Position numbers and translations under genes: made by a program
Shown: one piece after another, positions 8,373 through 17,407 of the stretch
How the letters are laid out: the number at the start of each line of letters is the position of its first letter
Numbering within the stretch: the stretch's first letter is position 1
Assembly (NCBI GenBank): GCA_030017995.1
Contig: JASEGS010000009.1
Location: 1 to 53,084 of the forward strand
Direction: 5' to 3'
Source of the DNA: Thermodesulfovibrionales bacterium
Lineage (GTDB): Bacteria; Nitrospirota; Thermodesulfovibrionia; Thermodesulfovibrionales; Dissulfurispiraceae
DNA: 53,084 nt
The notes under the pieces: generated by a model
Seen by the model: only the letters and a program-made list of their open reading frames with translations
The model's database searches: none
What the model was told of the DNA's origin: nothing

Positions 8373-9620
8373 TTAAAGCACTTCCTTCAGCCGGTAAAAC
8401 GGCAAGAAGTATATTTTTGTTTTTCCCAGTTGTTCAATTGCATTTAAAGAAAGATTAACCACCGCTGCGTCCTTTGGAGCATATTTTTTTATAAAGCTTA
8501 AAAATGAACGGGATGTTTCCGGTCTATGCAGTTTTCTGTATTTTACTTCTACCGGAATCTGTTTTGCCCTGTAATCAATGACAAAATCCACCTCAGCGCC
8601 GTCCTTTGTGCGCCAGAAATGTACATCCGCACCTGTAAATCTGATATTTTCTTTGATGATATTAAAGATAAGATTTTCAAAAGGAAAGCTAAAGTCAGCC
8701 GGTAATCTAATCATACCGAACATGCCTATGGCGTAATTTCTGAGACCTATATCTTGAAAGTAATAAACAGGCGACTTTGTAATCTCTTTTCGCATGTTTC
8801 TGAAATAAGGAGAGAGTTTCTGAACTATAAAAGTCTTCTCCGCATACCAGAGGTAATTCTTTACGGTGGGCATGGAAAGTCCGAGTGTATTGGATAGCTC
8901 ATTGTAGTTGACCATATTGCCCATCTGCGCTGAAATGATGCGGATTAACTGTGAGTAGCCTTCAAGCTTTTCTACTCTTAAAAAAGATGCTATGTCTCTG
9001 TCAATATAGCTGCGGAAGATTTCGTCTATTACCTTTCTTTTTTCTTTTATCTCGTCTTCAAGCGCCACTCTCGGATAGCCGCCAAAATTGAGATATTCCT
9101 CAAGGAGGTTAGATGTTTTTTCCGTGTCCAGATCAAAAAATTTGTTTAAGTTGTTTTCATACCTGTAATCGGTTCTAAAATTTACAAACTCATCAAAGGA
9201 AAGGGTTGTCAATTCAAAGAGTTGTTTTCTTCCGGCGAGGGATTCGTGTATCTTTTCTTTGAGTTCTATACTGCCGGAGCCCGATACTATAAACTTATAC
9301 GGCAGATTGCGGTCGAAAAGCCCTTTGAGGAACAGTCCGGCGTCTCTTTTCCTCTGTATTTCGTCAATGAATATATACCCCTTATTTTTTCCAATTTCCA
9401 GACGAATCTTTGACAATAACTTTGATTGCGAGACAAAAAACTGCCTGTCTTCTTCAATATCAAGATTTAAAAATAGTGTCCTCTGTCCTTTTCTTTTTAG
9501 TTCTTCCTGAAGTAGCAGCATGAGGGTGGTTTTGCCTGCCTGCCGCGGTCCGACAATCATTGTTATCTCTTTTTTAGAGAGATGGCGCTCGACATCTTTT
9601 AACAGCCTTCTTTTAACCAT
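8373..9620 (-). CDS. AAA ATPase with DUF4143 domain
   Basis: This 415-residue protein has an N-terminal AAA domain with Walker A GPRQAGKTT (about residues 24-32) and Walker B YIFIDEIQR (about residue 82). A DUF4143 region follows, ending in a nuclease-like fold signature GAEVDFVI with IPVEVKYRK (about residues 343-362). Such genes are common, often patchily distributed, and their role is not established; no nuclease activity should be assumed. A good promoter (TTGACT, 16 bases, TAAAAT) lies so close that transcription would start at or near the ATG. That makes the message probably leaderless and probably its own unit. Confidence 0.85.
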   Translation of the reverse strand: MVKRRLLKDVERHLSKKEITMIVGPRQAGKTTLMLLLQEELKRKGQRTLFLNLDIEEDRQFFVSQSKLLSKIRLEIGKNKGYIFIDEIQRKRDAGLFLKGLFDRNLPYKFIVSGSGSIELKEKIHESLAGRKQLFELTTLSFDEFVNFRTDYRYENNLNKFFDLDTEKTSNLLEEYLNFGGYPRVALEDEIKEKRKVIDEIFRSYIDRDIASFLRVEKLEGYSQLIRIISAQMGNMVNYNELSNTLGLSMPTVKNYLWYAEKTFIVQKLSPYFRNMRKEITKSPVYYFQDIGLRNYAIGMFGMIRLPADFSFPFENLIFNIIKENIRFTGADVHFWRTKDGAEVDFVIDYRAKQIPVEVKYRKLHRPETSRSFLSFIKKYAPKDAAVVNLSLNAIEQLGKTKIYFLPFYRLKEVL

Positions 9621-9626
9621 GCTTAT

Positions 9627-9654
9627 ATTTTAGCACGAGAATTTTAAAAGTCAA
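9627..9654 (-). promoter_or_regulatory. Sigma-70 promoter giving a probably leaderless mRNA
   Basis: On the minus strand TTGACT (9649-9654) and TAAAAT (9627-9632) are separated by 16 bases. Only six bases separate the -10 box from the ATG of the DUF4143 gene, so the predicted start point is at the start codon. The remaining 147 bases back to ispG (9655-9801) show no gene. Confidence 0.55.
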
Positions 9655-9801
9655 GTTATATTTTTCTCGGTTTGGGGGAGCGCAAGGGCAATTTTATGGA
9701 ATAAATCCGACACGCATATTAGCGAAGCGAAAATCGCCACTGCCGCTGATTTCCGGCGTTTGGCCTCTCAAAAAATGGCAAATATACTATACCCTGGCAG
9801 C

Positions 9802-10869
9802 TTATTCCTTATTAATCAAATCAATAAGAGCTTTGAGCAACTCTTCTTCCTTTACCTTCTTCACCACCTCACCCTTTTTGAATACAAGGCCCATGCCCTT
9901 GCCGCCTGCTATGCCAAAGTCTGCTTCCCTTGCCTCACCAGGGCCATTAACAACACAACCCATGACAGCAACACTTATGGGCTTTTTAATATCTGTAAGG
10001 GCTTTTTCAACCTCTTGTGCTATGGGTTTTAAGTCAATCTGGCATCTGCCACAAGTGGGACATGATATTATCTCAGCACCATGTTGCCTCAGCCCCAGGG
10101 ATTTCAATATCTCATATGCAACCCTTACCTCTTCTTCAGGTTCAGCAGTAAGAGAAACCCTCATTGTATCTCCTATGCCCTCTGAAAGAAGAATGCCAAG
10201 CCCGACTGCGCTCTTAACCATTCCTGTAAATGAAGGCCCTGCTTCTGAAATGCCAATATGGAGCGGGTAATCGTATTTTTTAGAAAAAAGTCTGTATGAC
10301 TCTATGGTCTTCATCACATTGGATGCCTTGAGAGAGACCTTAATATTCGTGAAGCTCATATCTTCAAGGATTCTTATATGTCCTTCAGCGCTCTCAAGCA
10401 ATGCCTCAGGAGTTGGATGTCCATACTTCTGCAGAAGCTCCCTCTCGAGGGAGCCTGCATTGACGCCGATCCTTATCGGAATATTCCGCTCTTTTGCAGC
10501 TTCAACAACCTCTTTGACTTTCCATGAAGCCCCTATATTACCCGGATTTAATCGCAGCCCATCAATGCCTTGCTTTATGGCCTCAAGCGCAAGCCGCCAG
10601 TCAAAGTGGATGTCAGCAACCAAAGGAATTTGAGATTTGAGATTTGAAAGTTGAGATTTAATTTTTCCGAGGGCTTGTGCGGCTTCCATATCAGGAACAG
10701 CGAGCCTTATAATTTCACAGCCTGCGGATTCAAGCGAGAGCACCTGATTCGCTGTTGCATTGACATCCCTTGTGTCTGTCTTAGTCATTGACTGAACAGA
10801 AACGGGGCTGCCGCCGCCAACAGGGATGCTGCCTACATGTATCTGTCTGGTTTTCTGTCTTGTCATCAT
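9802..10869 (-). CDS. ispG: 4-hydroxy-3-methylbut-2-enyl diphosphate synthase
   Basis: IspG (GcpE) is an iron-sulfur enzyme of the MEP isoprenoid pathway that converts MEcPP to HMBPP. The 355 residues match the short bacterial form. The cluster cysteines lie in SCPTCGRCQ (near residue 270) and GCVVNGPGEA (near 303), the usual C-x2-C plus one arrangement. The N-terminal TIM-barrel part has VADIHFDWRLAL, GLRLNPGNIG and IRIGVNAGSLE. A short 7-mer repeat array (10629-10656) encodes a few extra residues before VADIHF. The gene follows mltG by 14 bases, so the two are probably co-transcribed. Flavodoxin or ferredoxin would be the electron donor. Confidence 0.96.
   Translation of the reverse strand: MMTRQKTRQIHVGSIPVGGGSPVSVQSMTKTDTRDVNATANQVLSLESAGCEIIRLAVPDMEAAQALGKIKSQLSNLKSQIPLVADIHFDWRLALEAIKQGIDGLRLNPGNIGASWKVKEVVEAAKERNIPIRIGVNAGSLERELLQKYGHPTPEALLESAEGHIRILEDMSFTNIKVSLKASNVMKTIESYRLFSKKYDYPLHIGISEAGPSFTGMVKSAVGLGILLSEGIGDTMRVSLTAEPEEEVRVAYEILKSLGLRQHGAEIISCPTCGRCQIDLKPIAQEVEKALTDIKKPISVAVMGCVVNGPGEAREADFGIAGGKGMGLVFKKGEVVKKVKEEELLKALIDLINKE
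10629..10656. repeat. 7-mer tandem repeat inside ispG
   Basis: Four contiguous units are present: TTTGAGA, TTTGAGA, TTTGAAA, GTTGAGA. On the coding strand they encode the SQLSNLKSQ stretch just before the conserved VADIHF motif. The reading frame is kept. Confidence 0.7.
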
Positions 10870-10883
10870 GCCTTTATTATACC

Positions 10884-11879
10884 TTACTCATTATCTCGCT
10901 TTGCCCTGATCTTTTTTACAGCGTCATTATGTTCTGAAAGGGTCTTAGAAAACTGATGGGTGCCGTCCTTATTTGATACAAAGTAGAGATAAGGCACATC
11001 AGCAGGGTATAAGGCTGCTTTAATGGATTTTATTCCGGAAGAAGCTATTGGACCCGGCGGCAGACCTTTGATAATATATGTGTTGTATGGCGTTTTATTC
11101 CTGAGGTCGCTTTTTGTAATCTTCTGTCTGCTGCTTTTTATGCCATAAACTGCGGTGGGGTCTGCTTGCAAGGGCATTTTCTTTTTAAGCCTGTTATGAT
11201 ATACAGCAGATATTAAAAGCCTCTCTTCATCTGTAAAAGCCTCCTTCTCTATAATGGAGGCCATGGTCAATACCTGATTTTTGCTTAATCCAATCTCTTC
11301 TGCTCTGTCACTCATCTCTTCAGTGAATTCATCTTTTAGTTTAGCGACCATTACTTTAATAGTATTTTCGGGCTTCATGCCCTTTGGAAATTTATAGGTC
11401 TGGGGAAAGAGATAGCCTTCAAGGCTCGGAGCGTCAATATCTAAAGAGTCAAGAAAGTCTTTATCTGTCACAAGGTTATTAAAATTCTTTATCGCCATAA
11501 TGTTGTTTGATGCGAGCTTGTCCCCTATCTCAAGAATACTATCCCCTTCGACTATGGTGATTTCATATTCTATGATCTTACCGTTCTTTAATGCCTTAAG
11601 AATATTAAACGGCGAATCACTACAACAAAAGGAGTAATAGCCGGCTCTGACCCTCTTATCAAGCCCGGACAGTCTGCCTATAATGAGAAAGATGTTTTTG
11701 TTCCGTATTAGATTATGTTTTGACAGAATGTTGGCAGCCTCTTTAAAAGATGCCCCTTCCGGTATTTCTACCTCTATTTGCTTAACAATTGTGCTTCGGG
11801 GAATAAGGAGTTGGGCAGAGGTATATATTAAAAACAGGATGGGGACTGACAATAATATTAATTTTATGTTTGACTTCAT
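10884..11879 (-). CDS. mltG: Endolytic murein transglycosylase
   Basis: MltG (YceG family) is an inner-membrane lytic transglycosylase that cuts nascent glycan strands and may end their growth. The 331 residues start with one transmembrane helix (about residues 5-25) and a LysM-like region (IEVEIPEGASFKEAANIL). The catalytic domain has the conserved ASIIEKEA with its catalytic glutamate near residue 208, followed by YNTYIIKGLPPGPI, a family hallmark. The C-terminus DGTHQFSKTLSEHN is also typical. It lies downstream of groEL but is separated from it by a strong hairpin terminator, so it probably has its own promoter with ispG. Confidence 0.94.
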   Translation of the reverse strand: MKSNIKLILLSVPILFLIYTSAQLLIPRSTIVKQIEVEIPEGASFKEAANILSKHNLIRNKNIFLIIGRLSGLDKRVRAGYYSFCCSDSPFNILKALKNGKIIEYEITIVEGDSILEIGDKLASNNIMAIKNFNNLVTDKDFLDSLDIDAPSLEGYLFPQTYKFPKGMKPENTIKVMVAKLKDEFTEEMSDRAEEIGLSKNQVLTMASIIEKEAFTDEERLLISAVYHNRLKKKMPLQADPTAVYGIKSSRQKITKSDLRNKTPYNTYIIKGLPPGPIASSGIKSIKAALYPADVPYLYFVSNKDGTHQFSKTLSEHNDAVKKIRAKRDNE

Positions 11880-11891
11880 TTTAATGTTTTT

Positions 11892-11930
11892 AAAACAACA
11901 AAGGCGGCAGAACGCCGCCTTTGTTGTTTT
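11892..11930. terminator. groESL terminator hairpin
   Basis: A perfect 17-base-pair stem (11892-11908 with 11914-11930) closes over a five-base loop. Its core is GGCGGC/GCCGCC and A-rich and T-rich arms flank it, so it works in either direction. It lies between the groEL stop (11944) and the mltG start (11879), so it should insulate mltG from heat-shock transcription. Confidence 0.88.
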
Positions 11931-11943
11931 ATGTTATGTAATT

Positions 11944-13572
11944 TTAGTACATTCCTTCCATTCCGCCTGGCATTGAGGGCATTTTCTTCTCCTCTTCCGG
12001 CATTTCTGTAATCATGACCTCTGTAGTGAGCATAAGGCCTGCAACTGACGCAGCGTTTTGCAAGGCTGTTCTTGTGACCTTTGTTGGATCAATGATGCCT
12101 GCTTTGAGCATGTCAGTGTAGTCTTCTTTATAAGCATCATACCCGAAATTTGCATCCTTTGACTCTTTTACTTTCTCAACTACGATAGAGCCTTCAATTC
12201 CTGCATTTGCCACAATCTGTCTTATAGGCTCTTCAAGCGCCCTCTTAACTATATTCACGCCAAGCTGCTGGTCGTGGTCGAGTTTTAACTTGTTCAGCTC
12301 CTTAAGGCACCTGATAAGGGCGACACCTCCGCCAGGAACAATGCCTTCTTCCACTGCTGCCCTTGTGGCATGGAGCGCATCTTCTACCCTTGCCTTCTTT
12401 TCCTTCATCTCTGACTCTGTGGCTGAACCAACATTTATAACTGCAACACCGCCCACAAGTTTTGCGAGTCTTTCCTGAAGCTTTTCCCTGTCATAATCAG
12501 ATGTTGTTTCCTCAATCTGCGCTTTAATCTGTTTTACCCTGCCCTGTATAGCGGTGTGGTCGCCTGCGCCTTCAACAATGGTGGTGTTCTCTTTGTCAAT
12601 GGTTATCTTTTTTGCCCTGCCGAGGTCATTAAGCTTAACATTCTCGAGTTTAAGACCTATGTCTTCAGATATGACCGTTCCACCTGTAAGTGTTGCTATA
12701 TCCTCAAGCATCGCCTTTCTTCTTTCGCCAAAACCAGGTGCCTTTACAGCACAGACATGGATGGTCCCGCGAAGCTTGTTCACCACAAGGGTTGCAAGGG
12801 CTTCACCCTCAACCTCTTCTGCTACTATGAGCATCGGCTTGCCCATCTTTGCAATCTGCTCAAGGATGGGAAGAAGATCCTTCATGCTGGATATTTTTTT
12901 GTCGTGGATAAGAATGAAGACATCCTCAAGAATGCACTCCATTCTTTCCGGGTCTGTAATGAAATATGGGGAGACATAGCCTCTGTCAAACTGCATGCCC
13001 TCAACAACATCAAGCGTTGTGGCCATACTCTTTGCCTCTTCAACTGTGATAACGCCATCTTTGCCGACCTTGTCCATTGCCTCGGCAATAAGGTCTCCTA
13101 TAGACGGGTCGTTATTGGCTGAGATTGTGCCAACCTGAGCGATCTCTTTCTTCTCAGCAACAGGCTTTGACATCTTCTTGAGGTCTTCAACTATACTCTC
13201 AACTGCTTTGTCAATGCCCCTCTTGAGGTCAATGGCATTAGCGCCGGCTGTGACATGCTTCATACCCTCTTTGTAGATTGAGTAGGCTAAAACTGTTGCT
13301 GTTGTCGTTCCATCACCTGCAACATCAGAGGTCTTAGATGCTACTTCCCTAAGAAGCTGTGCGCCCATGTTTTCATATGGGTCTTTTAATTCGATTTCCT
13401 TTGCAACAGTCACCCCGTCTTTTGTTATATTCGGGGCGCCAAATTTCCTGTCTATTATCGCATTTCTGCCCCTTGGTCCAAGTGTCGCTTTCACAGCGTC
13501 TGTAAGGATGGTAACGCCCCTTAACATCGCCTGTCTTGCTGTCTCATCAAATAATAACTGCTTTGCTGCCAT
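11944..13572 (-). CDS. groL: Chaperonin GroEL (Hsp60)
   Basis: GroEL forms the 14-subunit folding chamber with GroES. The 542 residues are the usual length. The ATP-binding [11 protein letters not shown] (about residues 86-96), the GATLGPRG-type N-terminal stretch ([18 protein letters not shown]) and the C-terminal MPGGMEGMY tail (a short GGM-type repeat) are all present. It follows groES by 20 bases with a good ribosome site (GGAGGAGAAAG). Expression is expected to be controlled by HrcA through the CIRCE operator upstream of groES. A perfect hairpin terminator follows. There is a single copy in the window. Confidence 0.98.
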   Translation of the reverse strand: MAAKQLLFDETARQAMLRGVTILTDAVKATLGPRGRNAIIDRKFGAPNITKDGVTVAKEIELKDPYENMGAQLLREVASKTSDVAGDGTTTATVLAYSIYKEGMKHVTAGANAIDLKRGIDKAVESIVEDLKKMSKPVAEKKEIAQVGTISANNDPSIGDLIAEAMDKVGKDGVITVEEAKSMATTLDVVEGMQFDRGYVSPYFITDPERMECILEDVFILIHDKKISSMKDLLPILEQIAKMGKPMLIVAEEVEGEALATLVVNKLRGTIHVCAVKAPGFGERRKAMLEDIATLTGGTVISEDIGLKLENVKLNDLGRAKKITIDKENTTIVEGAGDHTAIQGRVKQIKAQIEETTSDYDREKLQERLAKLVGGVAVINVGSATESEMKEKKARVEDALHATRAAVEEGIVPGGGVALIRCLKELNKLKLDHDQQLGVNIVKRALEEPIRQIVANAGIEGSIVVEKVKESKDANFGYDAYKEDYTDMLKAGIIDPTKVTRTALQNAASVAGLMLTTEVMITEMPEEEKKMPSMPGGMEGMY

Positions 13573-13592
13573 AATTCTTTCTCCTCCTTTTC

Positions 13593-13856
13593 CTATTCAA
13601 TAATTCCAAGAATATCTTCTTCTTTGATGATTAAATATTCAGTGTCGTTGAGTTTGATCTTCGAGCCTGAATATTTGTCAAAGAGGACGGTGTTTCCTGT
13701 CTTTAACTCTTTGACCTCTGAGCCCACTGCCTCAACTGTTCCCCTTTGCGGCTTCTCTTTTGCCACATCCGGAACATAGAGACCTCCTGCGGTCTTTTCC
13801 AAATCTTCTTCCGAGTACTTTACTACTACCCTGTCCTTAAGCGGCTTAATCTTCAT
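13593..13856 (-). CDS. groS: Co-chaperonin GroES
   Basis: GroES is the seven-subunit lid of the GroEL chamber. The protein has 87 residues, slightly shorter than the common 95-97. It begins [17 protein letters not shown] and contains the mobile-loop region [19 protein letters not shown]. It ends with the family-type [21 protein letters not shown] eight bases upstream of the ATG is a strong ribosome site. It is the first gene of the groESL operon, with a CIRCE operator 85 bases upstream. Confidence 0.97.
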   Translation of the reverse strand: MKIKPLKDRVVVKYSEEDLEKTAGGLYVPDVAKEKPQRGTVEAVGSEVKELKTGNTVLFDKYSGSKIKLNDTEYLIIKEEDILGIIE

Positions 13857-13940
13857 AAAAATACCTCCTTTGAGTTGATTTTGTAGTTTTTTTATACCAC
13901 GGACTTCAGAGCCGAATCCTGAAATCCTAAACTGAGATTA

Positions 13941-13967
13941 TTAGCACTCACATAAGGTGAGTGCTAA
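13941..13967. promoter_or_regulatory. CIRCE operator (HrcA site)
   Basis: TTAGCACTC, nine bases, then GAGTGCTAA is an exact match to the CIRCE consensus on both arms. It overlaps the proximal end of the predicted groES -10 box and covers the start point. This is the classical position for HrcA repression relieved by heat shock. Confidence 0.96.
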
Positions 13968-13995
13968 TATAGCTATAAAAAGAGTTTGAAGGCAA
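13966..13995 (-). promoter_or_regulatory. groESL promoter
   Basis: On the minus strand TTGCCT (13990-13995) and TATATT (13966-13971) are 18 bases apart. The -10 box overlaps the distal CIRCE arm by two bases, so HrcA binding would block initiation. Confidence 0.6.
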
Positions 13996-14069
13996 GACTT
14001 ATTAATCCTAAATAATCTGAGTTATTAAGCTTTTTCTATAGTTTTTGATTTTTTTTGGTCTTTTTTGAA

Positions 14070-14744
14070 TTAGAAATGCTTTTTTGCCTTCGGCAACCAT
14101 AATTTTATGGTAAGAAGTCCCGCCAGAAGGCCGCCTATATGGGCAAACCATGCAACGCCTCCCTGGTTTAATATGCCTTTGCTCAAGAGCCCGTTGATTA
14201 TCTGGATTACAGCCCAGAAACCAATTACAACTACAGCGGGGATCCTCACTATCTGCCAGAAGAACCCAAAGAATATAATCGTATGAATTCTCGCATGTGG
14301 AAAGAGCAGGAGATAAGCGCCCAGAATGCCTGATACAGCGCCGCTTGCGCCTATCATCGGGATAGCAGAATGGGTCTCGGTTAAGGCATGGCTGTAAGCA
14401 GCAGCAATCCCTGAGAAAAGATAGAATATAAAAAATTTTAAATGGCCGAGGGAGTCTTCGATATTATTTCCGAATATCCATAAATAAAGCATATTGCCTG
14501 CGAGATGAAAAAAGCCTCCATGCAAAAACATTGATGTAAAAATAGTTGTTACAGGATGAACAGGCTGGGTTTTTTCAAAAAAAAAAATCATATTATGAGG
14601 GATTGCGCCGTAGGAATATACTATCTGTTTCACGCCTGCGGGTGATGTAAGCTCCCAGATAAACATAAGGCAGTTTATAACTATCAATCCAATCGTTACA
14701 AAAGGAAAGGTCTGTGTCGGATTGTCATCTTTGAATGGAATCAT
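14070..14744 (-). CDS. Rhomboid family intramembrane serine protease
   Basis: This 224-residue polytopic membrane protease cleaves substrates within the membrane. The catalytic serine is in GASGAVSG (about S134) and the catalytic histidine in WFAHIGGLLAG (about H202), giving the Ser-His dyad. The N-terminus MIPFKDDNPTQTFPFV and the loop SMFLHGGFFHLAGNMLYLWIFG are typical of bacterial rhomboids. That fixes the start at 14744. No ribosome site is visible: the leader just upstream is a 7-mer repeat array. The substrate is unknown. It lies 60 bases after the DUF523 gene, with which it may be co-transcribed. Confidence 0.92.
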   Translation of the reverse strand: MIPFKDDNPTQTFPFVTIGLIVINCLMFIWELTSPAGVKQIVYSYGAIPHNMIFFFEKTQPVHPVTTIFTSMFLHGGFFHLAGNMLYLWIFGNNIEDSLGHLKFFIFYLFSGIAAAYSHALTETHSAIPMIGASGAVSGILGAYLLLFPHARIHTIIFFGFFWQIVRIPAVVVIGFWAVIQIINGLLSKGILNQGGVAWFAHIGGLLAGLLTIKLWLPKAKKHF

Positions 14745-14745
14745 A

Positions 14746-14808
14746 AATTCGTAATTCGCAATTCGAAGTTCGAAATGCGTAAGTTAGCATTCATCATCAG
14801 TCATTATT
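14746..14808. repeat. 7-mer tandem repeat in the rhomboid leader
   Basis: The stretch divides into nine 7-mers: AATTCGT, AATTCGC, AATTCGA, AGTTCGA, AATGCGT, AAGTTAG, CATTCAT, CATCAGT, CATTATT. It begins one base upstream of the rhomboid start codon and reaches into the DUF523 stop codon. It takes the place where a ribosome site would be expected. Confidence 0.7.
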
Positions 14809-15241
14809 CCTCTATCGCTACAACCTCTATACCATTAGCCCTTAAGACAGCAGTTGTCACGCCACAGCCGTTTACCTTTTTACTGTTCACCCATACTTTA
14901 AATACACCGCATGACGGGCTTCCTTCTTTTAGAATTGCCTTTTTGATATTATACATCTTTGAAATCCTCAATACCTCATTTGCACCATTTAACAGATTTT
15001 CTGAATAGTCAATGCTGTCAACGCCTATTGCCATCACTCCAATAGTTCTTTTTATAAGTTCATTTCCAGCCCCTCCAATAAAGCTTATAACAGGCCTCGG
15101 TGTTGAGAGCCCTCCAAGCTGTTCAGGGCATAAGGGTATTGCCTTCCCTGAGGCAACTATTTCAATTATTTCAGGATGTGCACAGTTTGTTCCGTCATAT
15201 CTTGTATTAAATGCAGCAAGGCATGCGCTAACAATAATCAC
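14804..15241 (-). CDS. DUF523 domain protein
   Basis: This 145-residue cytoplasmic protein belongs to the DUF523 family, which has no established function. The family hallmarks are all present: an N-terminal SACLAAFNTRYDG, the central LCPEQLGGLSTPR, and AILKEGSPSCGV. Conserved cysteines (C7, C38, and C111 in PSCG) suggest a metal or cluster site, but that is inference. It precedes the rhomboid gene on the minus strand and is divergent from lgt. DUF523 proteins are sometimes fused to DUF1722 domains; here the protein stands alone. Its last codons overlap a 7-mer repeat array. Confidence 0.88.
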   Translation of the reverse strand: MIIVSACLAAFNTRYDGTNCAHPEIIEIVASGKAIPLCPEQLGGLSTPRPVISFIGGAGNELIKRTIGVMAIGVDSIDYSENLLNGANEVLRISKMYNIKKAILKEGSPSCGVFKVWVNSKKVNGCGVTTAVLRANGIEVVAIEE

Positions 15242-15287
15242 GGATTATTTTATTATGTTCTGAAAAAATTTTCCTCAATAATTAAGT

Positions 15288-15293
15288 TATAAT
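15288..15293 (+). promoter_or_regulatory. Candidate -10 box for lgt-icd
   Basis: A perfect TATAAT lies 26 bases before the lgt GTG start. No convincing -35 box is seen at 16-18 bases, so support is moderate. Confidence 0.35.
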
Positions 15294-15319
15294 AATCAAA
15301 TTCGGTTTGAGGAGGCATA

Positions 15320-16162
15320 GTGATTTCCTATCCTGATATAGACCCTGAGATAATACGAATAGGCCCGTTAGCCGTCAGATGGTATGGTGTAATGTATCTC
15401 ATCGGCTTTGCTTCATCCTATCTTCTCGTAAAATATCAGATAAAAAAGACAAACCGAATGCCAGAAGACAGAAAACAGGAGACAGAAGTTAAAGTATCTT
15501 TGCCCATTTCTTATGTGGACTCTCTTTATTCATACCTTATACTCGGTCTGTTAATCGGGGCAAGGCTTGGTTATGTGGTTTTTTATAATCTGCCCTACTA
15601 TCTGCAGCATCCTTTCGATGTCTTTGCTGTATGGCATGGCGGGATGTCCTTTCACGGAGGCGCGATAGGGAGCATTATTGCAGGGATAATGTTTTGCAGA
15701 AAATACAAGATAGACTTCTGGCATACTGCGGATCTCATCATTGTCACCGCTCCCATAGGACTCGGTCTTGGCAGACTTGGCAATTTTATAAACGGAGAAC
15801 TGTTTGGAAGAGTCACTGATGTGCCATGGGCTATGGTTTTTCCTTCAGGGGGGCATTTATCGCGCCACCCTTCACAGCTTTATGAGTTTTTTCTTGAAGG
15901 GATATTGTTATTCTCATTGCTCTGGTTTTTGAAAGATAGGGGGTTTAGGCACGGCGTGCTTTCTTCTCTTTTTATTATAATGTACGGGGCATTCAGATTC
16001 TTTGTAGAATTCTTCAGGGAGCCGGATGCTCAAACAGGTTTCCTGTTCGGGGTTTTCACTATGGGGCAGGCATTGAGCTTTGTAATGGTCGTTGCCGGAT
16101 TTTTAATATTCTATAAAAGAAAAGGCATTAAATCAGTAACCGGAGGAAAATGTGCAGGCTAA
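15320..16162 (+). CDS. lgt: Prolipoprotein diacylglyceryl transferase
   Basis: Lgt moves diacylglyceryl from phosphatidylglycerol to the lipobox cysteine of prolipoproteins in the inner membrane. Lipoproteins in this window (Pal, CpoB, ApbE) are likely substrates. The 280 residues include the Lgt signature [20 protein letters not shown] and the periplasmic [26 protein letters not shown] is also conserved. The start is GTG with GAGGAGG upstream. A 7-mer repeat array at 15462-15489 adds polar residues (EDRKQETEV, about residues 49-57) in the first cytoplasmic or periplasmic loop. It overlaps icd by 11 bases. Confidence 0.96.
   Translation: MISYPDIDPEIIRIGPLAVRWYGVMYLIGFASSYLLVKYQIKKTNRMPEDRKQETEVKVSLPISYVDSLYSYLILGLLIGARLGYVVFYNLPYYLQHPFDVFAVWHGGMSFHGGAIGSIIAGIMFCRKYKIDFWHTADLIIVTAPIGLGLGRLGNFINGELFGRVTDVPWAMVFPSGGHLSRHPSQLYEFFLEGILLFSLLWFLKDRGFRHGVLSSLFIIMYGAFRFFVEFFREPDAQTGFLFGVFTMGQALSFVMVVAGFLIFYKRKGIKSVTGGKCAG
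15462..15489. repeat. 7-mer tandem repeat inside lgt
   Basis: Four contiguous units are present: CAGAAGA, CAGAAAA, CAGGAGA, CAGAAGT. They encode a polar loop between membrane segments of Lgt, in frame. Confidence 0.72.
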
Positions 16163-17372
16163 AATCAAGGTAAAAAATCCATTGGTAGAAATAGACGGCG
16201 ATGAAATGACAAGGGTTATCTGGCATCTCATAAAGGAGAAGTTGATAATGCCATTTCTGAATATTGATTTAATATATTATGACCTTGGCATCAAGCACAG
16301 GGATGAGACTGATGACGGGGTTACGATCGAGGCTGCCAATGCAATCAAAGAATATGGGGTAGGCGTCAAATGCGCTACAATCACACCAAATGCAGCCCGC
16401 GTAAAAGAATATAACCTTAAACAACAGTGGAAAAGCCCCAACGGCACTATCCGCTCTATTCTGGATGGCACAGTCTTTAGAAAGCCTATCATCATAAAGA
16501 ATATCCCCCCTGCAGTACGTAAATGGGAGAAGCCTATTATAATAGGCCGCCACGCCTATGGGGATATTTATAAGGATGTGGAGATGGTGATCGAAGAACC
16601 AGGGACTGCTGAGATAATCTTTACTCCGGTAGACGGCAAAGAGAAAAAGACCCTTAAGGTTCATGATTTTGCGGGCAGAGGTGTTGTCATGGGTATGCAC
16701 AACACCGAGAAGTCTATCAGGAGCTTTGCCTTATCATGTATTAACTATGCTTTGAGCGAGAGAATTGACCTTTGGTTCGGAGCAAAAGACACTATCTCAA
16801 AAAAGTACCATGGTTTTTTCAGGGATGTCTTTGCAGAAGAGGTCGAAAATGCAAGGGATAAATTGCAGGAAGCAGGGGTGCGATACCGTTATCTCCTTAT
16901 AGATGACGCTGTTGCTCAGGTGATAAAGTCTGAGGGCGGAATGCTGTGGGCATGTATGAATTACGATGGTGATGTTATGTCAGATATGGTGGCAAGCGGG
17001 TTTGGCAGTTTAGGCCTTATGACATCTGTTTTAGTATCGCCTGATGGAAAATACGAATATGAAGCAGCCCATGGCACAGTAATGAGACATTATTATGAAT
17101 ATCTGAAAGGCAACCCTACATCCACCAACTCTATCGCCTCTATTTTTGCATGGACAGGAGCGCTCGCAAAAAGGGGGAAACTTGACAATACACCAGATGT
17201 AGTGAGATTCGCAAAGATGCTGGAAGGCATAGTGATACAGACCGTTGAAAAAGGTATTATGACAAAAGACCTTATGCTTATTGCAGAACCGCCTGCAACA
17301 AAATATGCCCTCACAGATGAGTTTATTAGTGCAGTGGCAAACGGGCTTGAAAAGGCAGTACAGGCAATTTAG
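16152..17372 (+). CDS. icd: Isocitrate dehydrogenase, eukaryote-like dimeric type
   Basis: This enzyme converts isocitrate to 2-oxoglutarate, or carboxylates in reverse, and supplies NADPH. The 406 residues and the N-terminus [20 protein letters not shown] identify the mitochondrial-like type II family rather than the E. coli-type enzyme. Substrate-site features include the conserved [23 protein letters not shown] and [14 protein letters not shown] stretches. The start is GTG at 16152 with GGAGG five bases upstream, inside the last codons of lgt. Coupling to lgt has no obvious metabolic meaning. NADP preference is expected from the family but not proved. Confidence 0.95.
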   Translation: MQAKIKVKNPLVEIDGDEMTRVIWHLIKEKLIMPFLNIDLIYYDLGIKHRDETDDGVTIEAANAIKEYGVGVKCATITPNAARVKEYNLKQQWKSPNGTIRSILDGTVFRKPIIIKNIPPAVRKWEKPIIIGRHAYGDIYKDVEMVIEEPGTAEIIFTPVDGKEKKTLKVHDFAGRGVVMGMHNTEKSIRSFALSCINYALSERIDLWFGAKDTISKKYHGFFRDVFAEEVENARDKLQEAGVRYRYLLIDDAVAQVIKSEGGMLWACMNYDGDVMSDMVASGFGSLGLMTSVLVSPDGKYEYEAAHGTVMRHYYEYLKGNPTSTNSIASIFAWTGALAKRGKLDNTPDVVRFAKMLEGIVIQTVEKGIMTKDLMLIAEPPATKYALTDEFISAVANGLEKAVQAI

Positions 17373-17407
17373 CCGGAGATTTCTTTATCTTCTATCCCTT
17401 GATCTTT

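Noticed and set aside
9655-9801. Remnant gene between ispG and the DUF4143 gene
   Set aside because: No frame or motif is recognisable in these 147 bases.
12554-13122. Long open frames opposite groEL
   Set aside because: They are antisense shadows of a highly conserved gene.
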